Positions 1 to 5,191 of a stretch of DNA of 5,191 nucleotides are shown one piece after another. The notes beneath the pieces were generated by a model. The model was not told the DNA's origin. It was given only the letters and a program-made list of their open reading frames with translations, and did not search any database. Source of the stretch: Alphaproteobacteria bacterium UBA685. GTDB taxonomy: Bacteria > Pseudomonadota > Alphaproteobacteria > Puniceispirillales > Puniceispirillaceae. A program made the position numbers and the translations under genes. Every line of letters begins with the position of its first letter. Within the stretch, counting starts at the first letter, position 1. The stretch covers positions 1-5,191 of the forward strand of contig DBMZ01000163.1 of NCBI GenBank assembly GCA_002299005.1, written 5' to 3'.

Positions 1-12
1 GCTGCTGAATAA
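1..12 (+). CDS. nusA: Probable 3' end of nusA (transcription termination/antitermination factor), last three codons and stop
   Basis: The first twelve bases read Ala-Ala-Glu-stop (GCT GCT GAA TAA) in frame 1. Nothing in these three residues identifies the protein. The assignment rests on gene order: in alphaproteobacteria ylxR-infB-rbfA-truB-rpsO is normally preceded directly by nusA, and NusA proteins there often end in a short acidic or alanine-rich tail, which fits. NusA binds RNA polymerase and modulates pausing and termination. The stop is 65 bases before the ylxR start. If the window opens inside a different gene or in non-coding DNA, this call is wrong; the bases just upstream would decide it. 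Confidence 0.45.
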   Translation, partial: AAE

Positions 13-38
13 GAAAGCTTTTGAAAGGCTAAACTAAT

Positions 39-65
39 ATGACCCCAAAGCGGTTAGACAAATGA
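39..65 (+). other. Eight-codon reading frame in frame with ylxR, possible leader peptide or relic of a longer ylxR start
   Basis: ATG at 39 opens an 8-codon frame (MTPKRLDK) that stops at TGA 63-65. It lies in the same frame as ylxR, with only four codons (GAG GTA TCA GAG) between its stop and the ylxR ATG at 78. A weak AAAGG lies ten bases upstream, at 24-28. Its stop overlaps the ylxR Shine-Dalgarno, so ribosomes ending here could re-initiate at ylxR. Alternatively it is the remnant of an ancestral longer N-terminus, or chance. No homology supports translation. Confidence 0.25.
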
Positions 66-70
66 GAGGT
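64..70 (+). promoter_or_regulatory. Ribosome binding site of ylxR
   Basis: GAGAGGT, with the core GAGGT complementary to the 16S rRNA 3' end, sits seven bases before ATG 78. It fixes the ylxR start at 78, because the in-frame TGA at 63-65 excludes anything further upstream. Confidence 0.75.
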
Positions 71-77
71 ATCAGAG

Positions 78-713
78 ATGGTAGAGCGTCGCTGCATAGC
101 CTCAGGAGAAACCAAATCAGCTGAAGAGTTGATCCGCTTTGTGTGCGGGCCAGATGGGGCATTAGTGCCTGATTTGGCCCAAAAACTGCCTGGTCGCGGC
201 TGTTGGCTCAGCCTTGATCCGGCGGCGGTTAAAAAAGCCTGTGATAAGGGCTTATTCAAACGACATATTGAGGCAAATGCGCCGCCTTATGAGGCACTGC
301 TTGCCCAATTAGTAGACCTATTGGGTAAAAGATTCCAACAATCACTGGCATTGGCGCGAAGAGCGGGCCTTGCCATTGGTGGTGGTGGGCGCCTTTCAAG
401 CTATGATTATATGGAAGGTATGCTGGTCGCTTGTGATGCGTCGCGGCGTGAATCAAAGGCCCATGTGCGGCGTCTGATGCCTGAATGGGTGCATGATGGG
501 TTTGATTCTACCTTGCTAGGCCCTGCTTTTGGCAGAGATACGCTTGCCTATATTGGCATCTTGCCTGACCCAAATGGAACGGCGGGCGGTCTTTGTGCAC
601 GCTTAAAGGTCGATATCGACAGATTTGCCGCTTTTCTGCCCCCTTTGGGTTGTCAGGAAGGGGCTGACGGGTGTATTACACAAACGTCAATTAACAGTGA
701 GACGATTGATTAA
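78..713 (+). CDS. ylxR: YlxR/RnpM family RNA-binding protein with C-terminal L7Ae-like domain
   Basis: The 211-residue protein has two parts. Residues about 3-66 form a YlxR (DUF448) domain: RRCIASGE at 4-11 matches the family's R-x-C-I signature, followed by ELIRFV (17-22), the PGRGCW turn (38-43, usually GRGAY) and a basic KRH (61-63). Residues about 71-190 resemble an L7Ae/L30e-type RNA-binding domain, with LARRAG at 92-97 as the best landmark. This pairing is typical of alphaproteobacteria, whereas Bacillus YlxR is a single domain of about 90 residues. Bacillus YlxR (RnpM) binds the RNase P RNA and modulates its activity; extending that role here is inference. No signal peptide or membrane segment is seen, so it should be cytoplasmic. 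The ATG at 78 has a good Shine-Dalgarno and the stop is TAA. The tail after about residue 190 is polar and not recognisable. Position between nusA and infB is the canonical one. Family identity is secure; molecular role is not. Confidence 0.9.
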   Translation: MVERRCIASGETKSAEELIRFVCGPDGALVPDLAQKLPGRGCWLSLDPAAVKKACDKGLFKRHIEANAPPYEALLAQLVDLLGKRFQQSLALARRAGLAIGGGGRLSSYDYMEGMLVACDASRRESKAHVRRLMPEWVHDGFDSTLLGPAFGRDTLAYIGILPDPNGTAGGLCARLKVDIDRFAAFLPPLGCQEGADGCITQTSINSETID

Positions 714-784
714 ATCTTTATTCGCTTGCCCGTGGTGCTCATGAGCCGCGATAGCCGATTAAAGACAAACATCCAGTTAAATTG

Positions 785-813
785 AGGACTGGGCCAGCCG
801 AGAAAGGACTGGG
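785..813 (+). repeat. 9-bp direct repeat AGGACTGGG in the infB leader
   Basis: AGGACTGGG occurs at 785-793 and again at 805-813, exactly 20 bases apart. The second copy provides the 3' part of the infB Shine-Dalgarno and ends one base before the start codon. The first copy has no start codon at a useful distance. It could be a small local duplication of the ribosome binding site, or coincidence. Confidence 0.5.
803..808 (+). promoter_or_regulatory. Ribosome binding site of infB
   Basis: AAAGGA lies six bases before ATG 815. This decides the infB start against the in-frame TTG at 782, which has no purine-rich stretch before it and would add 11 residues that do not resemble an IF2 N-terminus. 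Confidence 0.8.
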
Positions 814-814
814 T

Positions 815-3448
815 ATGAGCGACGATACGAAAAAATCAAAAACCTTGAGTTTGTCAGGGAGTGGCACCTTATCGCTTGGCGGTAATGTTGACCCAACCGC
901 ATTGCGTGGTGGGCAAGCAGGTGGCCGTGCCAAGACGGTTCAAGTGGAAGTTCGTCGCAAGCGTGTGCCTCTGCCGCCATCTCGCAACGCCGCCGCCAAA
1001 GCAGCGCCCGCACCAGCCGCGCCTGTGGAGCCAAAAATTGAGGCACCAAAGCCAACGCCAAGTGAGGCTGATGACAAGCTAACAGCCGCAGAACGCGCAA
1101 AGCGTATGCAGGTGCTCCAGCAAGGTCTTGGCAAGAATGATGAGGCTGAAGAGCAAGCCGCTGATAACAATGTTGCCGCAGAGGCTGATGTAACAGCCCC
1201 GGCCGGCGAGGAAGCTGTTGAGGCTGCGCCTGCTAGTGAGCCTGTTGTAGAAGAAGCCCCTCTCTCGCCAAAAGAAGCGCGTCGTCGTGCTGAAATGGCT
1301 GAGCTAGAAGAAATCGAAAAGATTACGCAAACGCAAAAAGCGGCTGAAAAAGCCAAGCGCACAGAAGAAGCGGCCGCGCGTCATAAAGCGACCCAAGAAC
1401 AATCAGGGCGCATTGCCCAATCAGGCCAGCCGCAAACACCATCTCAGCCAGGGCCTGTGGATGAAAATGCCCCGGCCCGCCCACAAGGTGGCAGACGCCG
1501 TGTGGAAGATGAAAATAATAACCGCCGCCAGCCAGCACGTCGTGAAGGCCCGGCGCGTCGTCAATCAGGCAAGATGACAATCTCACAAGCCCTATCAGAT
1601 GGGGAAGGTGGTCGCCAACGCTCATTGGCGTCGGTTCGTCGTCAGCGCGAAAAAGCGCGTATGCGTGATGAGGCACCCGCGGTCAAACAGGTGCGTGATG
1701 TTATCATCCCTGATACCATTACCGTCCAAGAATTGGCCAACCGTATGGCAGAACGTGCCGCTGATGTGGTCAAAGAATTGATGAAGCTTGGCATTATGGC
1801 CACAGTGACACAGAATATTGACGCTGAAACAGCTGAATTGGTGACGATTGAATTTGGTCATAAGGTTAGCCGTGTCTCTGATTCAGATATTGAAGATGGT
1901 CTTGGCGGGATTGAGGATGATGAAGCCTCATTATTGCCTCGTCCGCCTGTTGTGACCATCATGGGCCATGTTGACCATGGTAAGACAAGCTTGCTTGATG
2001 CCATCCGCCAGACAGATGTCGCGGCAGGTGAATCAGGCGGTATCACACAGCATATTGGCGCTTATCAGATTACGACAGCCCAAGAAAATGTGATTACCTT
2101 TATCGATACACCAGGTCACGCCGCCTTTACCGAAATGCGCCTTCGTGGGGCGAACACAACGGATATCGTTATCCTTGTGGTGGCGGCAGATGATTCTGTG
2201 AAAGAACAGACCATCGAGGCGATTAATCATGCGAAAGCCGCGGGCTGTCCGATTATCGTTGCGGTGAATAAATGTGATAAGCCAGGCGCAGACCCTTCAA
2301 AGGTGCGCTCTGATCTGTTGCAGCATGAGATCATCACCGAAGATTTCGGCGGCGATATCTTGGCCGTGAATGTCTCTGCCCATACAGGTGAAGGCCTAGA
2401 GCGCTTGGAAGAAGCGATTATGTTGCAAGCTGAATTGCTTGAGCTGAAAGCCAATCCAAATCGTGAAGCTGAAGGCTCTGTGATTGAAGCGAAGGTTGAG
2501 CGTGGCAGAGGGTCTGTTGCGACTGTCTTGGTACAGCGCGGCACATTATCTGTCGGTGATATCTTTGTGATCGGCGCCGAATCAGGCCGTGTCAGAGCAT
2601 TGCTGAATGAACGCGGTGAACAGCTAAAGACAGCGACGCCGTCAATGCCTGTTGAGATTTTAGGCCTGAATGGCACGCCAATGGCAGGTGATAATTTCAC
2701 CGTCGTTGAAACAGACACAAGAGCACGTGAAATTGCCGAATATCGCAGACGTGTTATCCGCGAAAAAGAGGCCGTGGTCTCAGCGCGTGGGTCTGTTGAA
2801 CAAATGCTGTCAGCGATTGCCGCAGGTGAAGCCGAAGAATTGCCAGTTGTCATTAAGACAGATGTGCATGGCTCGCTTGAAGCGATTAAGGTCGCGCTTG
2901 AGAATCTTGGCACCGAACAGGTGAAGGTGCGTTTCTTGACAGGCGGCGTTGGCGCTTTGTCTGAATCAGATATCTCATTGGCGGCCGCATCAAACGCGAT
3001 TGTTATTGGCTTTAACGTGCGTGCCATCCCGCAAGCGCGTGATTTGGCCAAGCGTGACGGTGTTGAAATCCGCTATCACTCAATCATCTATGAGCTCATT
3101 GACGAGGTCAAAGCGGCGATGGGTGGTCTGCTATCACCAGATACGCAAGAAGATTTCATCGGCTATGCAGAAATTCGCCAAGTCTTTGCTGTCTCTAAGG
3201 TCGGCAAAATCGCTGGTTGTTTCGTCACCGAAGGTGTCATTAAGCGTGGCTGTAAGGTTCGCTTGTTGCGTGATAATGTGGTTATCCATGAAGGCAATTT
3301 GAAGACTTTGAAGCGCTTTAAGGATGAAGTGAAAGAAGTACGTGACGGCTTTGAATGTGGTATGGCGTTCGAAAATTATTCAGACATCCAAGAAGGTGAT
3401 GTCATCGAATGTTTCGAGCTAACACAAGTTGCCCGTACACTTGATTAA
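815..3448 (+). CDS. infB: Translation initiation factor IF-2
   Basis: This 877-residue GTPase brings formyl-Met-tRNA to the 30S subunit and promotes 50S joining. N-terminal KTLSL/GTLSL motifs (9-21) and [14 protein letters not shown] (37-50) are the alphaproteobacterial IF2 leader. A low-complexity Ala/Pro/Glu linker follows, with a charged, probably helical stretch at about 149-195 and a conserved-looking basic segment from [10 protein letters not shown] (about 253-287). The IF2_N fold covers about 300-350. The G domain has every motif: G1 GHVDHGKT (384-391), G2 [10 protein letters not shown] (408-417), G3 DTPGH (431-435), G4 NKCD (485-488), G5 SAHTGEG (521-527). Beta-barrel domain II spans about 550-650, domain III about 676-775 (DVHGS 683-687), and the initiator-tRNA-binding C domain 776-877, with LKRFKD (832-837) and ECG (847-849). 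Length is normal for the class. ATG 815 is chosen for its Shine-Dalgarno and family-like N-terminus; a TTG at 782 is the rejected alternative. I see no convincing internal start for a short IF2 form. The catalytic His of G1 (H388) is present, so it should be active. Confidence 0.98.
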   Translation: MSDDTKKSKTLSLSGSGTLSLGGNVDPTALRGGQAGGRAKTVQVEVRRKRVPLPPSRNAAAKAAPAPAAPVEPKIEAPKPTPSEADDKLTAAERAKRMQVLQQGLGKNDEAEEQAADNNVAAEADVTAPAGEEAVEAAPASEPVVEEAPLSPKEARRRAEMAELEEIEKITQTQKAAEKAKRTEEAAARHKATQEQSGRIAQSGQPQTPSQPGPVDENAPARPQGGRRRVEDENNNRRQPARREGPARRQSGKMTISQALSDGEGGRQRSLASVRRQREKARMRDEAPAVKQVRDVIIPDTITVQELANRMAERAADVVKELMKLGIMATVTQNIDAETAELVTIEFGHKVSRVSDSDIEDGLGGIEDDEASLLPRPPVVTIMGHVDHGKTSLLDAIRQTDVAAGESGGITQHIGAYQITTAQENVITFIDTPGHAAFTEMRLRGANTTDIVILVVAADDSVKEQTIEAINHAKAAGCPIIVAVNKCDKPGADPSKVRSDLLQHEIITEDFGGDILAVNVSAHTGEGLERLEEAIMLQAELLELKANPNREAEGSVIEAKVERGRGSVATVLVQRGTLSVGDIFVIGAESGRVRALLNERGEQLKTATPSMPVEILGLNGTPMAGDNFTVVETDTRAREIAEYRRRVIREKEAVVSARGSVEQMLSAIAAGEAEELPVVIKTDVHGSLEAIKVALENLGTEQVKVRFLTGGVGALSESDISLAAASNAIVIGFNVRAIPQARDLAKRDGVEIRYHSIIYELIDEVKAAMGGLLSPDTQEDFIGYAEIRQVFAVSKVGKIAGCFVTEGVIKRGCKVRLLRDNVVIHEGNLKTLKRFKDEVKEVRDGFECGMAFENYSDIQEGDVIECFELTQVARTLD

Positions 3449-3476
3449 GCCGCTTATGTCAGCGAATTCATAAGCC
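3446..3476 (+). promoter_or_regulatory. Hairpin with overlapping TAAGCC repeats at the infB-rbfA junction
   Basis: GCTTATG (3452-3458) and CATAAGC (3469-3475) form a perfect 7-bp stem with a 10-base loop, starting three bases after the infB stop. TAAGCC is also present twice, at 3446-3451 (including the infB stop) and 3471-3476, so GCTTA at 3452-3456 could pair with either copy, though the near one leaves an implausibly tight turn. The following bases are only mildly T-rich and lack a T run, so it is not a Rho-independent terminator. It may protect or mark an mRNA processing point, or affect access to the rbfA start 22 bases downstream. The repeat is seen; the function is inferred. Confidence 0.4.
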
Positions 3477-3497
3477 ATTATTTGCGAGTTTGTAGGT

Positions 3498-3932
3498 TTG
3501 GGTAAAAAAGCAAAAGCACCATCAAAGGCTCCGAGCCAACGCCAATTGCGCGTTGGTGAGGAAGTGCGTCATCATATCTCAACAGCCTTGTTGCGTGGTG
3601 ATGTTTATGTGCCAGAACTTGACGGTATTTCTGTGACAGTCTCAGAAGTATCTGTCAGCCCTGATCTGTCAAATGCCAGAGCCTATGTGACGCCTCTTGG
3701 CGGTGCGGATATGGATGAGGTCGTGGCGATTTTGAACGTTATCGCCCCTGATTTGCAAACCTATGTGGCCCAAAAAGTGCATTTGCGCCGTATGCCACGG
3801 TTGAAATTTATGGCTGACCATTCTTTTGATAATGCTGAGAAGATGTCATCTCTCATCGCTAAATTGCCGCCTGCTCTATCAGAGGGTGATGATGATGAGG
3901 CTCCCGACCATGATCAGGATGAGATCGCCTAA
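3498..3932 (+). CDS. rbfA: 30S ribosome-binding factor RbfA
   Basis: RbfA is a small KH-fold protein that binds the immature 30S subunit and assists processing of the 16S rRNA 5' end; it is needed for growth in the cold in E. coli. The 144-residue product shows the family pattern: SQRQLRVGEEVRHHIS (13-28) opening the first helix, VSPDLSNARAYV (53-64) with the conserved SPDL, and LRRMPRLKFMADHSFD (96-111) matching the R-x-P-x-L-x-F signature. After about residue 126 comes an acidic tail rich in Asp and Glu, probably disordered. The start is unusual: TTG at 3498 is the only common start codon between the upstream in-frame stop (TAA 3471-3473) and the conserved region; ATT at 3477 and 3480 are the only other, rarer options. 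No good Shine-Dalgarno is present (at best GCGAG at 3484-3488), suggesting modest expression or dependence on translation from infB, 49 bases upstream. Function is secure; the exact start is less so. Confidence 0.95.
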   Translation: MGKKAKAPSKAPSQRQLRVGEEVRHHISTALLRGDVYVPELDGISVTVSEVSVSPDLSNARAYVTPLGGADMDEVVAILNVIAPDLQTYVAQKVHLRRMPRLKFMADHSFDNAEKMSSLIAKLPPALSEGDDDEAPDHDQDEIA

Positions 3933-3945
3933 TAATCTGAAATCG

Positions 3946-3961
3946 GCCTATCTTTATAGGC
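3946..3961 (+). promoter_or_regulatory. Small perfect hairpin in the rbfA-truB spacer
   Basis: GCCTAT (3946-3951), loop CTTT, ATAGGC (3956-3961) form a perfect 6-bp stem with a 4-base loop, 13 bases after the rbfA stop and 31 bases before the truB ATG. No T run follows on the + strand, so intrinsic termination is unlikely. It could be an RNase processing or stability element in the operon transcript. A 6-bp stem can arise by chance, so its role is uncertain. Confidence 0.35.
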
Positions 3962-3992
3962 ACATCCAGCTTCGTTACAGAAACCGCCCCGT

Positions 3993-4904
3993 ATGAGCCA
4001 AAAAAACCGCAAAAAGACAGCCTCTGCCTATCATGGCTGGCTCGTGCTTGATAAGCCGCTTGGGATCAGCTCTGCGGCGGCGGTTGGGATTGTGCGCCGT
4101 AAATTTGATGGCGCGAAGGCCGGTCATGGTGGCACGCTAGACCCGCTGGCAAGTGGTATTTTGCCGATTGCGCTTGGCGAGGCAACAAAGACGACCGCCT
4201 ATGCGATGGGCGCTGAAAAATCCTATGAATTTACGGCTAAATGGGGCGAGCAGACATCGACAGATGATGCTGAGGGTGAGGTCATTGCGCGCTCTGATAT
4301 CATGCCGACTGATGAGGCTATACAGGCTGTATTGCCAGAATTTATCGGGTTTATCCAACAGACGCCGCCGGCTTTTTCGGCGGTGAAAATTGGCGGCAAG
4401 CGCGCCTATGCGATCGCCCGTCATGAAGGTGAGATGCCCGAATTGGCACCAAGAGAGATTCGCATTGATGATCTGGTTTTGCTGTCTCAGGCAGAGGGTC
4501 ATGCGCGCTTTGCGGTTGATTGCGGCAAAGGGGCCTATATTCGCTCATTAGCCCGCGATTTGGGGCACAGGCTAGGCACAGTGGCGCATGTCACAGAGCT
4601 TCGCCGCACCAAAGTTGGACAATTTTCATTGAATGGTGCTATTTCGCTGGATTTTTTAGAAAATTTAAGCGATAGTGCCGCCGCATCACAGTATGTGATG
4701 CCAGTCTTGGCAGCGCTGGACGACATCCCGGCATTGCTTATTACGCCCGAAGAGGCACAGAAGTTGCGCTATGGCCAGCTTTTGGAGACAAAGCCTAGCA
4801 TGGCATTATCGCAAATTTATAAAGCGGTGTGCGATGATACGCTGATTGCGCTTGTTGAAGTGCATGAAAAAGGTCTCAAGCCAATGCGGGTATTTAATTT
4901 ATAA
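3993..4904 (+). CDS. truB: tRNA pseudouridine(55) synthase TruB
   Basis: TruB isomerises uridine 55 in the T-loop of nearly all tRNAs to pseudouridine and also acts as a tRNA folding chaperone. The 303-residue length is normal. The opening [14 protein letters not shown] (14-27) and [13 protein letters not shown] (43-55) are diagnostic; Asp50 in TLDP is the catalytic aspartate (Asp48 in E. coli). Further family motifs are KSYEF (76-80) with the active-site Tyr78, the TSTDDAEGE stretch (88-96), [11 protein letters not shown] (125-135), and [15 protein letters not shown] (177-191) with the conserved Tyr182 and Arg184; the usual GTYIR is GAYIR here, a mild change. LRRTKVG follows. The final 60 or so residues form the smaller C-terminal, PUA-like RNA-binding region. 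ATG 3993 is the only plausible start, because the frame is closed by TAG at 3957-3959 with no other start codon between. No Shine-Dalgarno is visible before it. It sits between rbfA and rpsO, the standard arrangement. Confidence 0.97.
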   Translation: MSQKNRKKTASAYHGWLVLDKPLGISSAAAVGIVRRKFDGAKAGHGGTLDPLASGILPIALGEATKTTAYAMGAEKSYEFTAKWGEQTSTDDAEGEVIARSDIMPTDEAIQAVLPEFIGFIQQTPPAFSAVKIGGKRAYAIARHEGEMPELAPREIRIDDLVLLSQAEGHARFAVDCGKGAYIRSLARDLGHRLGTVAHVTELRRTKVGQFSLNGAISLDFLENLSDSAAASQYVMPVLAALDDIPALLITPEEAQKLRYGQLLETKPSMALSQIYKAVCDDTLIALVEVHEKGLKPMRVFNL

Positions 4905-4909
4905 CCAAT

Positions 4910-4914
4910 AGGAG
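4910..4914 (+). promoter_or_regulatory. Strong ribosome binding site of rpsO
   Basis: AGGAG seven bases before ATG 4922 is the best Shine-Dalgarno in the window, in keeping with the high output needed for a ribosomal protein. It lies within the 17-base truB-rpsO gap, leaving no room for an intergenic promoter; any rpsO promoter would have to lie inside truB. Confidence 0.85.
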
Positions 4915-4921
4915 ATATCCG

Positions 4922-5191
4922 ATGTCGATTACCAAAGAAAAGAAAGCTGAACTTATTTCAGAATTCGGCGCCAATGCAGGCGATTCAGGTTCATCATCAG
5001 TACAGGTCGCTATCCTAACAGAGCGTATCCGCAACCTAACTGAGCATATGAAGACACATAAAAAAGATTTCGGCTCACGCCGCGGCTTGCTCACAATGGT
5101 TGGTCAGCGCCGCCACTTGCTTGATTATATCAAGCGTGGTGATGAAGCCAAATATAAGGCTTTGATCGAAAAGCTAGGCCTACGTCGTTAA
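4922..5191 (+). CDS. rpsO: 30S ribosomal protein S15
   Basis: S15 binds 16S rRNA early in 30S assembly, at the three-way junction of the central domain, and contacts the 50S subunit in bridge B4. The 89-residue product is full length for the family and ends with the classic LIEKLGLRR. Landmarks are [12 protein letters not shown] (12-23), [18 protein letters not shown] (27-44), [12 protein letters not shown] (46-57) and [10 protein letters not shown] (63-72). The rRNA-contacting His42, Asp49, Ser52 and Tyr69 (41, 48, 51 and 68 without the initiator Met) are all kept. The loop before VQVA reads SSS where most homologues have S-P/T-E, an unusual loss of the conserved Glu. E. coli S15 represses its own mRNA through a leader pseudoknot; I cannot identify such a structure here. 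The strong Shine-Dalgarno and 17-base distance from truB suggest cotranscription. In related genomes pnp usually follows, beyond this window. Confidence 0.98.
   Translation: MSITKEKKAELISEFGANAGDSGSSSVQVAILTERIRNLTEHMKTHKKDFGSRRGLLTMVGQRRHLLDYIKRGDEAKYKALIEKLGLRR

Noticed and set aside
39..713. TGA read as Trp, making ylxR start at 39
   Set aside because: All four Trp codons I find in the proteins (two in YlxR, two in TruB) are TGG, and no gene contains an in-frame TGA, so there is no sign of a changed code. That all visible stops are TAA is compatible with reassignment but is not evidence for it in so few genes.
737..746. Perfect palindrome GCTCATGAGC in the ylxR-infB spacer
   Set aside because: Ten bases with no loop cannot form a useful RNA hairpin, and nothing around it suggests an operator. 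A palindrome of this size can occur by chance.
741..785. A 14-codon frame (ATG 741 to TGA 783-785) in the ylxR-infB spacer
   Set aside because: It has no good ribosome binding site and no recognisable product, and a frame this short is expected by chance.
782..814. TTG at 782 as the infB start, adding 11 residues
   Set aside because: There is no Shine-Dalgarno before it and the added residues do not look like an IF2 N-terminus, while ATG 815 has AAAGGA at six bases and gives a typical start.
2227..3051. Long open frame of 274 codons on the - strand
   Set aside because: It lies wholly inside infB, is rich in Ser, Thr and Ala as expected for the complement of an IF2 gene, and matches no family I recognise. 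The + strand codes for highly conserved IF2 domains here.
3449..3497. Rho-independent terminator after infB
   Set aside because: The stem is AT-containing with a 10-base loop and lacks a following T run, and the next gene follows within 49 bases.
4780..4921. A promoter for rpsO inside the 3' end of truB
   Set aside because: AT-rich stretches such as TTTATAAA (4816-4823) and TATTTAATTTATAA (4891-4904) resemble -10 boxes, but none has a TTGACA-like hexamer at 16-18 bases upstream.

Overview
The window is a conserved translation and RNA-maturation cluster of a bacterium, with all genes on the + strand: the last codons of what is probably nusA, then ylxR (rnpM), infB, rbfA, truB and rpsO. The gene order, the two-domain YlxR (YlxR domain followed by an L7Ae-like domain) and the N-terminal region of IF2 (KTLSL motifs, then a [14 protein letters not shown] block) point to an alphaproteobacterium. 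Base composition looks moderate (roughly half G+C by eye), so this is not a high-GC rhizobial or Caulobacter-type genome. A marine SAR116-like or other moderate-GC lineage is possible, but this is a guess the sequence cannot settle.

Layout: 1-12 probable nusA stop region; 13-77 short spacer with an 8-codon reading frame just before ylxR; 78-713 ylxR; 714-814 a 101-base spacer holding a 9-bp direct repeat and the infB ribosome binding site; 815-3448 infB (877 residues, complete); 3449-3497 spacer with a hairpin and overlapping TAAGCC repeats; 3498-3932 rbfA, starting on TTG; 3933-3992 spacer with a perfect small hairpin; 3993-4904 truB; 4905-4921 spacer with a strong Shine-Dalgarno; 4922-5191 rpsO, whose stop codon is the last codon of the window. 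No gap exceeds 101 bases, and I see no credible promoter or Rho-independent terminator, so the genes are most simply read as one operon.

The products act on connected steps. YlxR/RnpM is a small RNA-binding protein (in Bacillus linked to RNase P). IF2 places initiator tRNA on the 30S subunit. RbfA matures the 30S 16S-rRNA 5' region. TruB makes pseudouridine 55 in tRNA. S15 is a primary 16S-rRNA binding protein of the 30S platform. All five complete proteins look intact, with expected lengths and key residues.

I found no new biological system. The points worth a second look are small: an in-frame ATG-TGA mini-frame abutting ylxR; a split in translation-start signals (clear Shine-Dalgarno for ylxR, infB and rpsO; none, but a hairpin instead, for rbfA and truB); a duplicated Shine-Dalgarno-like 9-mer before infB; and a Ser-Ser substitution in a conserved S15 loop.
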